Source of the DNA: Isoetes taiwanensis
Lineage: Eukaryota > Streptophyta > Lycopodiopsida > Isoetales > Isoetaceae
Direction of reading: 5' to 3'
NCBI GenBank assembly: GCA_021234155.1
Contig: JAJEKV010000110.1
Location: 62,001-126,000 of the forward strand
DNA: 64,000 nt
Shown piece by piece: positions 20,080 to 32,164 of this stretch (its first letter is position 1; each line of letters opens with the position of its first letter). The position numbers and the translations under genes are program-made. The notes beneath the pieces are model-generated. The model was not told the origin of the DNA and did not search any database. It worked only from the letters and a program-made list of their open reading frames with translations.

Positions 20080-22200
20080 ATTTCAGGAGCAGAAGTGCCC
20101 AAACCTGATGTAAGGCGGATGGAGCTCAAAGTTTGAAGTTTGAAGCTGTTGAACACCTACCTGAGAGATCTGGAGAAGTTGAGGAGTCACATGTGGTCCA
20201 TACCTAGTTTGAATGTTTCCAGAATACACTAATTCAACAACAATGTTAGGAGTATCACTGTTAGGAGGCCCAGAAAAGAATGGTAGACCAGCGCGGACAG
20301 GCCGTCCCATCGTAACCCACCCAGGTAAGTTGGCATTCCATGGAAATAGTTGTCCTGTAATACAGGACAAATGCTATTAACATCAATGGAATTGCTATTA
20401 TTAGCAAGAACAGTGGGCCCAGAAAAGAATGGTAAACCAGCGCGGACAGGCCGTCCCATCGTAACCCACCCAGGTAAGTTGGCATTCCATGGAAAATGTT
20501 GTCCTGTACAGGACAAATGCTATTAACATCAATGGAATTGCTATTATTAGCAAGAACAGTGGGGGTGCACCCAAGCGGTGCAGGCTGTGCTTCAAAATTA
20601 TTAACGCCTTCAGTTCGCAGTGTAGATAACCCTCCACGAAGGTGCTCCATGAAATTGACATAATCATTGCCAAACAGCTTTCCCTACAGTAGGAAAGAAA
20701 TATGTTTCAAAGTTGGGTTTTAAGCCTAAAATTACACTAATAAAGTTTACCTGCATATCAAAAGTCAGATGGAACCTTCTTTTACTGTACATTTATCATG
20801 GAAGCTCAGGCAGATCAAGTACTTCTCAATTAACAAACTCGGCAGGAAAGCGTGCCTACTACCATTCATTCCTTCAAGCTCCTTAAATAGCTGGTTGTTC
20901 TTTAGCCTCTCCTTCCTACACAGGACATGCGTCACTAGCCCATAAAGCAGTGGACAGGTCGTCCCATCATAACCCACCCAGGTAAGTTGGCATTCCATGG
21001 AAATAGTTGTCCTGTAATAGAGGACAAATGCTATTAACATCAATGGAATTGCTATTATTAGCAAGAACAGTGGGGGTGCACCCAAGCGGTGCAGGCTGTG
21101 CTTCAAAATTAATAACGCCTTCAGTTCGCAGTGTAGATAACCCTCCACAAATGTGCTCCATGAAATTGACATAATCATTGCCAAACAGCTTTCCCTACAG
21201 TAGGAAAGAAATATGTTTCAAAGTTGGGTGAAGATATCTGAAGCAGGTTTTAAGCCTAAAATTACACTAATAAAGTTTACCTGCATATCAAAAGTCAGAT
21301 GGAACCTGGATTCTTAAAAATGCCTTCTTTTACTGTACATTTATCATGGAAGCTCAGGCAGATCAAGTACTTCTCAATTAACAAACTCGGCAGGAAAGCG
21401 TGCCTACTACCATTCGTTCCTTCAAACTCCTTAAATAGCTGGTTGTTCTTTAGCCTCTCCTTCCTACACAGGACATGCGTCACTAGCCCATAAAGCAGAC
21501 AAATAGTTTATGGTATGACTACTTACACCAATAGGTATCAGTAAAGGCCTAACTAGTGCGACTACTGCCTCCCCTTTGTCATTGCTATCAGCAGTTATAT
21601 AGACATGCAATTCATCTGATGCAGCTTTTACATTTTTTACGTCGCTGCATGCATACTGTGTCCATATTGTGTATTAATAATCTCCAGAAAACCTGCACAA
21701 AATAAGCAGAAATAATTAATAAATAAAGACAGACCCATTGCTGCACGTGAGAAAGAAATGCAGTGAGATAACCCTCCACAAATGTGCTCCATGAAATTGA
21801 CATAATCATTGCCAAACAGCTTTCCCTACAGTAGGAAAGAAATATGTTTCAAAGTTGGGTGAAGATATCTGAAGCAGGTTTTAAGCCTAAAATTACACTA
21901 ATAAAGTTTACCTGCATATCAAAAGTCAGATGGAACCTGGATTCTTAAAAATGCCTTCTTTTACTGTACATTTATCATGGAAGCTCAGGCAGATCAAGTA
22001 CTTCTCAATTAACAAACTCGGCAGGAAAGCTTGCCTACTACCATTCGTTCCTTCAAGCTCCTTAAATAGCTGGTTGTTCTTTAGCCTCTCCTTCCTACAC
22101 AGGACATTGCCCAACTCTTGCAACTTATTAACTAGTCCATATTTAAATTGATTGAGGATAGAAATTAATTTTGCTTTGAGACCCATTTTGTTTGTCAAAC
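20080..22200 (-). pseudogene. Partly triplicated multi-exon gene fragment, with KH-like exon
   Basis: Blocks recur in the same orientation. An exon-like unit with FPWNANLPGWVTMGRPVRA or its other frames sits at ~20270, ~20417 and ~20950. A GKLFGNDYVNFMEH exon after a CTACTGTAG acceptor lies at ~20640, ~21150 and ~21780. A block reading LCRKERLKNNQLFKE is at ~20850, ~21400 and ~22030. SRFHLTFDMQ joins GKLFGNDY in phase across a GT-AG intron. Units differ by 18-20-bp indels. Apart from the KH-like exon I do not recognise the product, and no full reading frame survives. Confidence 0.4.
21527..21644 (-). pseudogene. KH-type (SF1/branchpoint-binding-like) exon fragment
   Basis: Between a GCATGCAG acceptor and a GTAAGT donor the minus strand reads VKAASDELHVYITADSNDKG and then AVVALVRPLLIPIG. 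This resembles the end of the plant SF1 KH domain (LHV-I-AD...A...V..LL.P). Present only in the third repeat unit. A similarity of this length is suggestive, not decisive. Confidence 0.4.
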
Positions 22201-23714
22201 TCCTTGATCTTGCCTGTTATCAAATGTTATCAAAGGTATCTTTGCTGCACATCCTGTCTCTCTTTTGAGCTATTCATTTACTACATGTAGTGCATATGCA
22301 TGTGCAAATACATAATGAATCTTCCAATGACAGTATGTGTGCAACATCAAGACAATAGTTACACATATAATAAACTCGAGCACGTCTTATCTTGCAAAGG
22401 ATAATCATATGTTGAGACTTTACGGTGTGAACTTAATGATCTGGTATTAAGAAGGAAGCCCTATTGAGATGTGTGTCGCTGGTCATCTAGTCATCATATT
22501 TTAAGATAATTCTAGCAAATCAAACTAGGACGTATATGATCGGTTTCTATCCCCAATGCAAACTGGTGCATTTTCGTCATCAAAAGCCATACACAATTAG
22601 ATAAGGCTGAATAGAAGATTTCAAATGCTAGCAAACCACACCTTTGTCTATCATACTACCTGACCTTGCTCCTGATGTGAACACGGGCTTAACACTTCCA
22701 TGGGTTACAATGGAACAATCTACAAAAGCTTGACAAAAACATCCGTTTATATACTATGAGCAGACTTAATGTGTTCCAAACAACTTATATCAGAAATATC
22801 ATAGCCTCTCAATTTCATTTTCTTGATAATTTTCAACGTTTTTCCCTTTCCAAACACAGTTTAACAAAGATACCGCTGAGCCTCAATTTCATTTTCTTGA
22901 TAATTTTCAACATGTTTCCCTTTTCAAAACAGAGTTTAACAAAGATACCGCGAGTTTATCATACATTCTTGTTTGTATTGTCATCTCCACCCAAAACGCT
23001 TGGAAAAAGACCTCATTTGTCATAGCCTAGCAGATTGCAAATAAAATCATGGGCTTAGCTCCTCACCAAATAAATAATTTGTGTAAGATTAGATTTTCCA
23101 CAAAGCACTTGCGGAGTCCCAAAGCTGCTTCCAAATTGGAGCAGGAAAACAATGATCATGAATGGCGGATTGAGCAAGGGAAGGAGATAAAACTAGTGAT
23201 AAAAGACATGCAAATAACATAGGTCCCATAGCAACTTATGTGCAAAACGAATACAAAAAAACACAGCAAGGTTGGTTGTTGTGGTCTTGAGAGTGGAAGC
23301 ATTTACACACAAATGTTGTGCTAATTCTGTAGCTTTATGTCACACCTTGAACTCTTGTTGTGTTAAATCTGTAGCTTTATGCCATAGTTTGAATTCCTGG
23401 GTTTAGAATTTACTGTAAGTTAGAAGCTTTTGGTAATCTTCAATGTCTGGCCTGCTGGTTGCTTTATGATGCATTTTTATTTATGTAATTTGTGAACTCG
23501 TTTTGTAGCACAGCAGATTCAACACACAGACAAAGACATCTCAACAAAAATCGATTTGCAGAGGCTGGTCACTGCATAAATGCTTGGCTCAGATGTACAG
23601 TAAATCTAGTGGCTAAAGTGTGCAGTAATATCAATTTGGGGCGTTGTCCACATCATGCTAGACTTGCAGATGAAGAAGAGTTCCAGATAATGCAGGATTT
23701 CTCATCTTATCTTA
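22201..23714. other. Spacer, no gene recognised
   Basis: AT-rich, with no sustained frame or RNA gene. The one structural item is a tandem duplication at 22804-22955. Confidence 0.5.
22804..22955. repeat. 76-bp tandem duplication
   Basis: Two adjacent units beginning GCCTC(TC)AATTTCATTTTC and ending AACAAAGATACCGC, with a few substitutions. Confidence 0.8.
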
Positions 23715-23722
23715 TCTTATAT

Positions 23723-23910
23723 TATAATGTTGTGTAATGGACCGCACCCTAAATCGAACGGTCGAGGATTTGATTGACCAATGGTGGAGATGATGTGTGC
23801 GTGTCTTCAACTAAAATATAATGTTGTGTAATGGACCGCACCCTAAATCGGACGGTCGAGGATTTGATTGACCAATGGTGGAGATGATGTGTGCGTGTCT
23901 TCAACTAAAA
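23723..23910. repeat. 94-bp tandem duplication in Helitron 5' region
   Basis: Two units starting TATAATGTTGTGTAATGG and ending CTTCAACTAAAA, nearly identical. Confidence 0.85.
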
Positions 23911-25665
23911 TTTCATCTTGACTATGGCTTCAATATGAAAGGGAAAAGGAAAAAGGAAAAGGAAAAGGAAAAGGGAAAGGGAAAGGGAAAGGGAAAGGGA
24001 AAGGGAAAGGGAAAGGGGAAGGGGAAAAGGGAAAAGGGGAAGGGAAGGGAAAAAAAAAAAATGATGAAAGGGAAAAGGGAAAAGGGAAACGGAAAAGGGG
24101 AAGGGAAAAGGAAAACGATGAAAGGGAAAAAGGAAAAGGGATAAAAAGACATGAAAGGGAAAAGGGAAAAGGAAAAGGGGAAGGGAAAAAAAAAAAGATG
24201 AAAGGGAAAAGGGAAAACGGAAAACGGAAAAGGGAAAAGGGAAAAGGGAAAAGGAAAAGGGAAAGGGAAAAGGAAAAACGATGGAAGGGAAAACTGAAAC
24301 GGAAAAGGGGAAGGAAAAGGAAAAATGATGAAAGGGAAAAGGGAAAAGGGAAAAGGAAAAAGGGAAAGGGAAAAGGAAAACGATGAAAGGGAAAAGGGAA
24401 AAGGGAAAAGGAAACTGGGAAGGGAAAAGGAAAAACGATGAAAGAGAAAAGGGAAAAGGGAAAAGGAAGAGGGGAAGGGAAAAGGAACAACGATGAAAGG
24501 GAAAAGGGAAAAGGGAAAAGGGAAAGGGAAAAGGGAAAAGGGAAAAGGAATAAAAGAAAGGTAAGAGGAAAAAGGAAAGAGAAGGAGAAAAGGAAAATGG
24601 AAAGATAAAAGAAAATAGAAAAAGGAATAGAATAGGCGAGGGGGAAAGGGAACGGAAAAAAAGAGCAATCATTGAGAAGGGTAAGAAGTAAATGTGAGAA
24701 AAGGAGAAAAAGGTAAGGGAAAATAAGAAAAGGTTGCAAAGTCTATGGGAAAAAGAAAAGTAAAAAGGAAAAGAGAGGGGGAAAAGGGAAAAAGAGAACT
24801 TGGGAAAATGGAATGAGAGAAAGAGAAAAAAGGAAAGGGCGTGAAAAAAAGGGAAAAGAGAAAGGGTGAAGAAAGAGAAAAAGGAAAGCAAAAAGAGCAT
24901 CGAGAAAAAGGAAGAGGGAAAGAATGGAAAAATGAGGAAAAGGTGGGGGAAAGTAGAATAGACAAAGGGTAGGGAGCAAGGAATACGAAAAGAGGAAAAG
25001 AGGAAGGAGAAAAGGGCACGAGAAAAAAGGGAAGAGGGAAAGGGTGAGGAAATAGAAAAAAGAAAGGGAAAAAGAGTATGGGAAAGGGAAAAAAAGAAAA
25101 AGAAACAAGAAAGGAGAAAGTGGAAAGGGGAAAAAGGGGAAGAGGATGGGAAAGAAGGAAAAAGGGTACATAAAAAAGATTGAGAAAAGGGAATGGAAAG
25201 AGGCATATGAAAAGCGAAGGAAAACGGGAAAGGGAAAATGTAAAGGAAGGGGAAAGAGAAAGGAAAGGGAAAAAGGGAACATTTAAAGCAAAAGGGTGGG
25301 GAATGTATGAAAAGGGAATGGAAAGTTGAAAGGAAAAGGGAAGCTTAAAAAGGAGAAGGAAAACAAAAAAGAGCATGAGGAAAAGAGGAGAGAGAAATGG
25401 GAAAAGAGATGGGGAAAAGGGCACGTGATCAAGAGGAAGACGGTGGGGAAAGGAAGAAAAGGGCACATGAAAAGGTAAGCAAAAGAGAACGAAAAAAATG
25501 CATGAGAAACGGGAAAGAGAAAAGGAAAAGGAAAAGGAAAAGGAAGAGGAAGGGGAAAAGGAAAGGGAAAGAGAGTAGTGGAAAAATGGGAAGAGCGGGG
25601 AAAGATAAAAAGAAAGGGAAAAAGCTGATAAGAAAAAGAGAAAGAAAAAAAGGGGAAGGGGAAAG

Positions 25666-25881
25666 CAGGGCTCGAAATTAGGGGGGTTCGACCCTTAAAA
25701 ATCCGGCCATTCCAAAACATTTCCGATAGCCAAAAAATATTCCCGGCATTTTTTCAGGCTATTTTTAGAGAAGTTTCTAAGGATTTTCGGGAAAGTACAA
25801 TATAATTTCATGTATTTCCGGCAGCCTTAAATGTAAGCAGGCATTTTTAATGGTTAGGGCAAATTCTAATTTCGAACCCTG
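25666..25881. mobile_element. hAT-type MITE with perfect 8-bp TSD
   Basis: 216 bp with termini CAGGGCTCGAAATTAG and CTAATTTCGAACCCTG (one mismatch). The flanks GGGGAAAG at 25658-25665 and 25882-25889 are identical. CAGGG tips and an 8-bp duplication are hallmarks of hAT elements. No coding capacity. Confidence 0.85.
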
Positions 25882-25990
25882 GGGGAAAGGGAAGGCAAAG
25901 GGAGGGAGAAGGGGGTTAGAAAAAAAAAGGGAGAATAAAAAAAGAAAGAAATTAAAGGTTCCTAATTTATGTTTTAATTTATTTAATTTA

Positions 25991-26021
<31 letters not shown>

Positions 26022-26475
26022 GGTACCATTACTAGTCTATCTTATATTATAAAGTTATAGCGTAAGTATGTCATGAAGCAAACCCTAATTTGTATGGCTT
26101 AGATCATTTGATTGCATCCATAGGCCGTGATTTATTGCACAACTTCCCACCACCGCGATTGGCCATGCTTTGATCTCTTAAGAGGAAAGGGTAAAGGAAA
26201 AGGGAGGAGGAAAGAGGAAAAGTGAAGGGCAAAAAGGCATGGACAAAAGGGAAAGAGGGAAAGGAGAAAAGGGCAGGGGAAAAGGGAAAGAGAAAGAAAA
26301 AAAAAGAAAAGGGTGGGGAAAAAGAAAGGCATGGGAAAAGGAAAAAGGGGGGAAAGGAAAAAAGAGAAGGAAAGGGAGAATGTGAAGGGCAAAAAGGCAC
26401 GAGGAAAAGGGAAAAAAAAAAGAGAATGCAAAAAAGGGAAGGAAAAAAGGCATGGGAAAAAGGGAAAAGGGAAAA

Positions 26476-28178
26476 GGGTGTAAATATGGTAATGCTACCC
26501 AAAAAGCACTATCCGGACAAGTGCTTTAAGTGCTTTAGGTGCTTTACCCTCGAGTGCTTTTTCATTCAACGACCTCGGGGGGTTGTTACTCTAGAAATAG
26601 GATGGATCATTCCGTGGAGGTAAGGATCGATGAGATGGATGATCCCGCGGTGGGAGATCTCCGAAATGGTAAGGATCGCTGACGAGGATCTTCAAGGGCG
26701 GGAACTCCATTGGCGGGAACTCCATTGGCGGGACAAGATTGATGGAGTTTCTCTTTTTCAATGCAGTATAAGAATACAAATTAGAGTTCAAATCGGCATA
26801 GAAATCATAGGTGAATTAACAATGTTTTATTGCAATTTGATTTAGATTGATAATTCAATCTCTGTTGCATTGGAGATTGAATTGTGGGCAGCTCTCTTGA
26901 AAGCATCCATTTAACCGGAAGAAGCTTTTTAGGATTCAAATCAAGTGAGAAGAGACAATCTGATTACTCTTTGTTTTTCTTAAGAGTATTTTTGTTCCAT
27001 TCTTTCAATGTATTATGCATCTCTAATGTTGTATCCTAGATCTACGTTATTTTTTTTTTCCCCAAATGGGAAAATTGACGAGCACTCAGACATTGATATC
27101 TTGAGTTCTACCAATCTATTTGGAGCGATTTCACTTTGATCTAGAAGTATACTTCGGTCTCTTTCTTTTGCAATCAAAATCACACAAATCCGATCTCTGA
27201 GGAGTGAGAAATAGCCTCTCAAACTTGGCTGATTTTCTGTTACAGTGGGTGCAGAAATTGATGTCACAAGAATATACAAAATTCAGACTTTAATATCTTG
27301 AGTGGTGCTGATCGGTTTTGAGTGATCTCACATGCATTTAAAACTAGACATTTAGCACTTTCTCTTGCAATTTAAATCACTCAAATCTGAGCTATGAGGA
27401 GTGAGAAACAGTCTCTCAAAGTTCTGATTTTTTGTCACAGAAATATACCAAAACTCAGAATTTGATATCTTGAGTTTTAATGAATAATTTTTGATGATTT
27501 TACCTGCATCTAAAAGTAGACACTATGGCCTTTCTCTTGCAGTTTAAATCAATTAAATTTGACCTTGGATGCGGGAGAAATGACCTCTCAAAGTTGGTCA
27601 ATTTTCACTAATAGTGGGTTAACATTGTCTTTTATATGATCATTGTTGTTCTATATTGTTGTGAGTAGTCTTGCGTGCATTCACATTTCGTCATTTACAT
27701 TATTGATCAAGCTTTGTTAATCAGAGTTTTGAGATCCTTTTGTATCAAAGCAATCTTAATACATTCTTGCAATTCCGTCTCTGTATTAAAACAATCTTAA
27801 TACTATTCATGCAATTCCATTACTTCTTAGTTTTATCCTTGCAATTCCATTACTTCTTTTTGAATAGACAACCAGTCTTCTTTGTTTGTTATTTTCTCTC
27901 TAACTTTCTCCATACTCTATTGAAACCAATCCAACATCGAAACTGCCATGTAATGTATCTCAGCAAAAAAAAAAAAAATTTTGACATTACACGGCATCAA
28001 AATGCAAAGATTGAAGAGTATCAGAGGTGATAATTATTAATCTAACTTAGCCGAGAACAAAGTACAGGCAGGAAGCATTTACGGCATGACTTTTGGCCGT
28101 GCGCAGCCAAGTGCTTTAAGTGCTTTAAGTGCTAAGTGCTTTCGCGTTTTTTTGGGTAGCATTACCATATTTACACCC
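26476..28178. mobile_element. 1.7-kb TIR element with AAGTGCTT subterminal repeats
   Basis: Perfect ~30-bp TIRs starting GGGTGTAAATATGGTAATGC. Just inside both ends are clusters of AAGTGCTTTAAGTGCTTT (26510-26570 and 28110-28142). The interior has no transposase; it holds the direct repeats at 27080-27610 and a duplicated GGCGGGAACTCCATT at ~26697. The purine-rich target hides the TSD, so the superfamily is unassigned. Confidence 0.7.
27080..27610. repeat. Degenerate ~170-200-bp direct repeats, three units
   Basis: Each unit has GATATCTTGAG, then a CTCTTGCAATTTAAATCA-like block, then GAGGAGTGAGAAA...CTCTCAAA. Divergence is considerable, so these are old. Confidence 0.65.
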
Positions 28179-29159
28179 AAAAGAAAAAAGGGAAGGAATA
28201 AATGGCTTGGGAAAGGGAGTAGAAAACGAAAGGGAAAAATGAAGGGAAAAAGGGCACCATCAAAAGGGGAAGAAGGAAAGGGTGGGAAAAAGAGGAGAAA
28301 GGAAATAGGGGAACTGGAAATGGAAAAGGGAAATGAAAAAATAAAAAGGGAGGGGGAAAGTGGAAAAAAGAACCCGGGAAAAAAAGCAAGAGGAAAGGGG
28401 AAGAGGGATAGGGGAAAAGGGAGGGGGGAAAGGGCACGAGAAAAGGGAAGAGGAAAGGGTGAACAAAGGGTAAAAGGGAAGCGAAAAGAGCATGCAAATG
28501 GAAGGGAAACAAGGCATGGGGAAAAGGGGACGAGGGAAAGAAAGAGCAAGAAAATTAGAAAAGAGAAGGAAAGAATGTCATGGGAAAAGGGAAAGGAAAA
28601 AAAAAAAAATAGAGAGAGAGGAAAAGGGGAAGGAAAGGGTGGGGAAAAGGAGGAAAATGGAAGGGAAAAAGGGAACGAAAAAAGGTGGGGAAAAGAGGAA
28701 TAGCGAAATGGGAAAAGAGAAGGGTAAAAGGCATGAGAAAAAAGGGCGAAAAAGAAAGGGAAAAAAAAAGCCAAGAAGAGCATGGAAAAAAGGGAAAAAG
28801 GAAAAGAAAAAGAGGAAAGGGTGGGAAAAAGGAAAAAAAAGGAAAGAATCCACCAGGAAAAGGTTTGGGAAGAAGGGAAAGGGAAGGGCAACATAGGGGG
28901 AAACAAGGATGTGAAAAAAAAGAAGAAAAAAAAGAAAGAAAGAAAGGAAGCATGCAAGGAAAATGAAAAAAAAAAGGAAAAGGAAAAAAGGAAGTGTGAA
29001 AACGAGGAAAAGGAAAAAGAAAAGAGTAAAAGCAGCGTAAAGAATGGTATCGAATATGTTAACGATGGAGTATTTTCGGGTTATTCTCTCATTGCTATTG
29101 TGTATCATTTACAGGGTCTCAGTCAACTTATGCCCAGCAACGCTGGGCACCGTTCCTAG

Positions 29160-30197
29160 TCTTGAAAGAAGGTGTAGAGTTCAAGATGCATTCTAATCTG
29201 GCTGTGAGGCCCTGTCATGTCTGGACTAGCTATGGCAAACGCATCTTGAATAACTGCCTTTGGCCTCAAATTTCGAGACATCTCCATTAACTTCTTTAAA
29301 CAATGTTACAACGATCAATGTCGTTAATCATGTTACTTCGCAACCTTGATGAAAACAATTCCTGCCATTCTGTAGGCCCCAAAACGAATAATGACAGAGA
29401 TGAAGCTATATGAACCGCTTGTGAATCTCAGCATCAAGCTGCAGCCAGCATTTTCATCGAACAACTAACACCTGCATGCAAAAGAATCGCATGTAGGAAA
29501 AGTATAAAAGCCGTCAACTTACATATAATGAACTGTCATAATCAAATACTTTTGTAAGCACCTCCACTTTCCAAAACCTGGGTTTTTGCCCTGACACTAT
29601 GCTAGCTTTATAATCCTTTCTAAGTCAATACACCTTTCCTTAAAATTTACAGGCCCATTAGGGCAAGGCAATGTACAGAACATCTAAAATACAGCTTCAG
29701 TGGGGATGCTGGCAGATGAAAACCAAATAGCAGTTTCTCTTGGAGATACTTTGCTATGTCCGAAAGGCCTTAGGACAACCGATAGCTCCTCAAGCCGTTG
29801 CTGAGATAGCAACTGGGCACATAGTTCTAGCAAGCCCTCCATCCTAAATGCACATACTAATACAATTGCTCTGTACATACCTCCTATTATTGTAAACAAT
29901 CTCGCTGTGTACTCCTAAATGCACATACCATGAATTCATTGTCCAAACAGAAAGCAAATAAAGAGAAACTATCATATACCTTTTTAAACCAACTATGTAA
30001 AACATGGAGCAAAAAGAAAGAGCAAAAAGAGAGGCGGAGAAAGGAGACTCCGTGGATATTGCAGAGGAGACTGATACAGACCATATTGTTGATGGAATCG
30101 CCAATCTCACCTTCATCTTGGCTATGGCGTCATTCTATACCTAAATGCCTACATCTTACCTCAGCTTGGCTATGGCGTCAGGGTGCCGGAGCAATGA
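29160..30197. other. Spacer with unassigned frames
   Basis: Short minus-strand frames, including one with [20 protein letters not shown] near 29830 and another with MEMSRNLRPKAVIQDAF near 29280, look protein-like. I cannot join them to a gene. A plus-strand frame at ~30004 starts MEQKERAKREAEKG. None is recognised. Confidence 0.35.
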
Positions 30198-31605
30198 TCA
30201 GAGGTCTTCAATGATCATGTTTAACTCATCGATCTTTCTAAAAATAAAGACTCGTCTCGGATCACAATTATCAATGTCCGTCTTTATCATATAGCAGTAC
30301 AGGTCCCGCACAACAGCAGGATCTGATAGATCCACTCTGTCCTTCACAGCAGTCAGTGCCATTGTCCAAATATCTTCGTGAATTTGCTGCCGCGGGTATG
30401 CCTTCAACATCTCTGAGAAGTAAATTTTGACAGCTTTAAATCGATCCATAGGAGTCGCCTGGATATACAAACAAAAAATAGTTAGGTTCCGCTTAAATCT
30501 TTAACTAAAACAAGTTAAATTTCTTCACACCAAAACACAATTAAGTAAAATTAACCTATAAGCTACACAATAAATATGTTACATGATAAAAAATCATGAA
30601 GAGGACACTCACCTGCCGCTCTTTCAAATCCTCCGCACTAATATCTCCTCTGTTCGCCTTGTTTATCTGCTCAATGCACCTGAAATAGGCAGACAAGTAA
30701 GCAATCAGGAGCATTTTATCGAAATGTTTAACATGCAATGCAAAACGCTTCCATACCTATGAATGCCATCCAAAAGTTCTTGATTCCCTTCATCATACTT
30801 CAATCCAGTCTGCATTGTTTCAAGAGCCAAGTTTCCAGTCATGTAACCCTCTTCAATATTTAATTTGGCATCTTATAACTCTTCTTTCTAACATCTAACA
30901 CTAAAGCTCTTCCAATTTCCTATGCCGCTATTACTGTACCTGGTAAGTCTCTAACGCTTTATCGTATTCCTTCATAAAGAATTGAATTGCACCCTTTCTG
31001 GAGTATCCTTTTGAAAACTTTGGATCAAGCTCAATACATTTGTTTGCATCCTTCAAACCCTCAGGAAATGCGCCAAGCTTAGTATAAGATGCTGCTCTGT
31101 TACTGTAAGCCTGGATCAAAAAAATCAAAAGTCATGAAAAGAAAAGGCACGAGAATTCTAGAAGTCTACAAATAAGTTTTAGGTGAATCAAAATAAACGG
31201 GAACATAGAAAGCAAAAGATAATTGCCTTGACATCAGATGGATTCCTTCTCAAAGCCTCACTATAGTGCTTTACAGCTTCTGGATATTTCTGCTGCTTAA
31301 AATACTCATTTCCTATAACAGTTGAGGATGACTGTGATAACAGAATTTATACTACCTGTTCTCCAATGAGTGCTTCAAGTTCTCCAACAACTGCTTCCAC
31401 CATTTGGCACGAAACATAATTTGATGTCCCTACCTGCTTGAAATGGGCATAAAACAGGAACTAGTAGTAAAGCTCATGGTTAAATAACTTTATAATCAAA
31501 TCATGGAGAAAAGGGGACCTCTTCGTCAGATTGCAAGAAGCACTCCAGTTCCAGCAATTTCCGTTTTTCTTTCTCCCTCGTGTACCGATCCTCGAAAGAA
31601 GCTGC
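30198..31605 (-). CDS. HOP/STI1-like TPR gene with unfamiliar ends (seven exons)
   Basis: Exons 31605-31519, 31433-31356, 31331-31227, 31110-30940, 30809-30757, 30679-30613 and 30458-30198 join with matching phase to an open frame of 273 codons and a TGA. Exons 3-6 are the TPR2A block of the HSP70-HSP90 organising protein: GNEYFKQQKYPEAVKHY, AYSNRAASYTKLGA, KGYSRKGAIQFFMKEY, NQELLDGIHR and CIEQINKANRGD. TPR2A clamps the HSP90 C-terminal EEVD. The exon 3-4 intron would use a GC donor (AAG|GCAATT). HOP normally runs on as ERQ-AKAMQDP; here ERQ is followed by ATPMDRFKAVKIYFSEM and 86 unfamiliar residues. Exons 1-2 are also not HOP. No start codon is seen, so the 5' end is missing or beyond a Copia insertion. 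Either a chimeric gene or a captured fragment. Confidence 0.65.
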
Positions 31606-32164
31606 CTGCGCAAGTGAAAGTGAAGTAGAAGAAACGTAAATGTCAGGTGTCATATTTTCTGACTTATTGTCCAATCCTGTATTGCCACGTGGACATGATT
31701 CTTTTAAGGAATGTAAGCCTTAGGTGAACATTCTGTTTGAGGTTAACATTCTGTTTTGAGGTTAACATTCTGATTTACATTCTGCATTTTGATTTACATT
31801 CTGCATTTCTATTGAACATTCTGAGAACTTCAGAATTCAGATCTCAAACTTTTAACAATGTCACCACAGTTAATAAAAAACATTGAATAGAGTTTCAAAG
31901 AGTTTATATTGATAAAAGGAAAAAACCATACAAAAGTAGACACAACATTCTAGTTGCATCATGAAGAAAAGCATACAGAACATACAAGATCTCCATCAAG
32001 ATCCAAAGAGAATGAAGGCGCATCCATTCCTAAACATCTCCACTCAACAGAACATTAGAATCATTACATTTCAAGCATTACAGTCATGATTCACAATACT
32101 TGAGCATTACAGTAACATTTGGAAAGTGCAAAAAAACATTGTATTATATCAAAGCTTCTCTACA
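31606..32164. other. Spacer with short tandem repeats
   Basis: No gene recognised. About 31728-31822 holds five or six near-copies of a GAACATTCTG / TTACATTCTGCATTT motif. Confidence 0.55.

Larger units (their letters stand above)
23715..26035 (+). mobile_element. Non-autonomous Helitron with purine-tract body (second lineage)
   Basis: Starts TCTTATATTATAATG after A; ends GCTGGGTACCATTACTAG before T. The left hairpin arm has been replaced by a T run, so the 3' end is partly eroded. A 94-bp 5' segment is tandemly duplicated (23723-23910). The plus-strand body from 23935 to 25665 is nearly all A and G, in places a regular GGGAAA or GGGAAAA repeat. It is interrupted by a hAT MITE. Confidence 0.7.
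26040..29159 (+). mobile_element. Helitron with purine body, split by a TIR element
   Basis: Starts TCTTATATTATAAAG after A, only 4 bp beyond the previous Helitron, and shares its early sequence with the 4370 and 14386 elements. Ends with hairpin GCCCAGCAACGCTGGGC, then ACCGTTCCTAG before T. Purine sequence fills 26185-26475 and 28179-29030. The insertion at 26476-28178 separates the halves. No helicase gene. Frames inside the tract are spurious. Confidence 0.75.
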
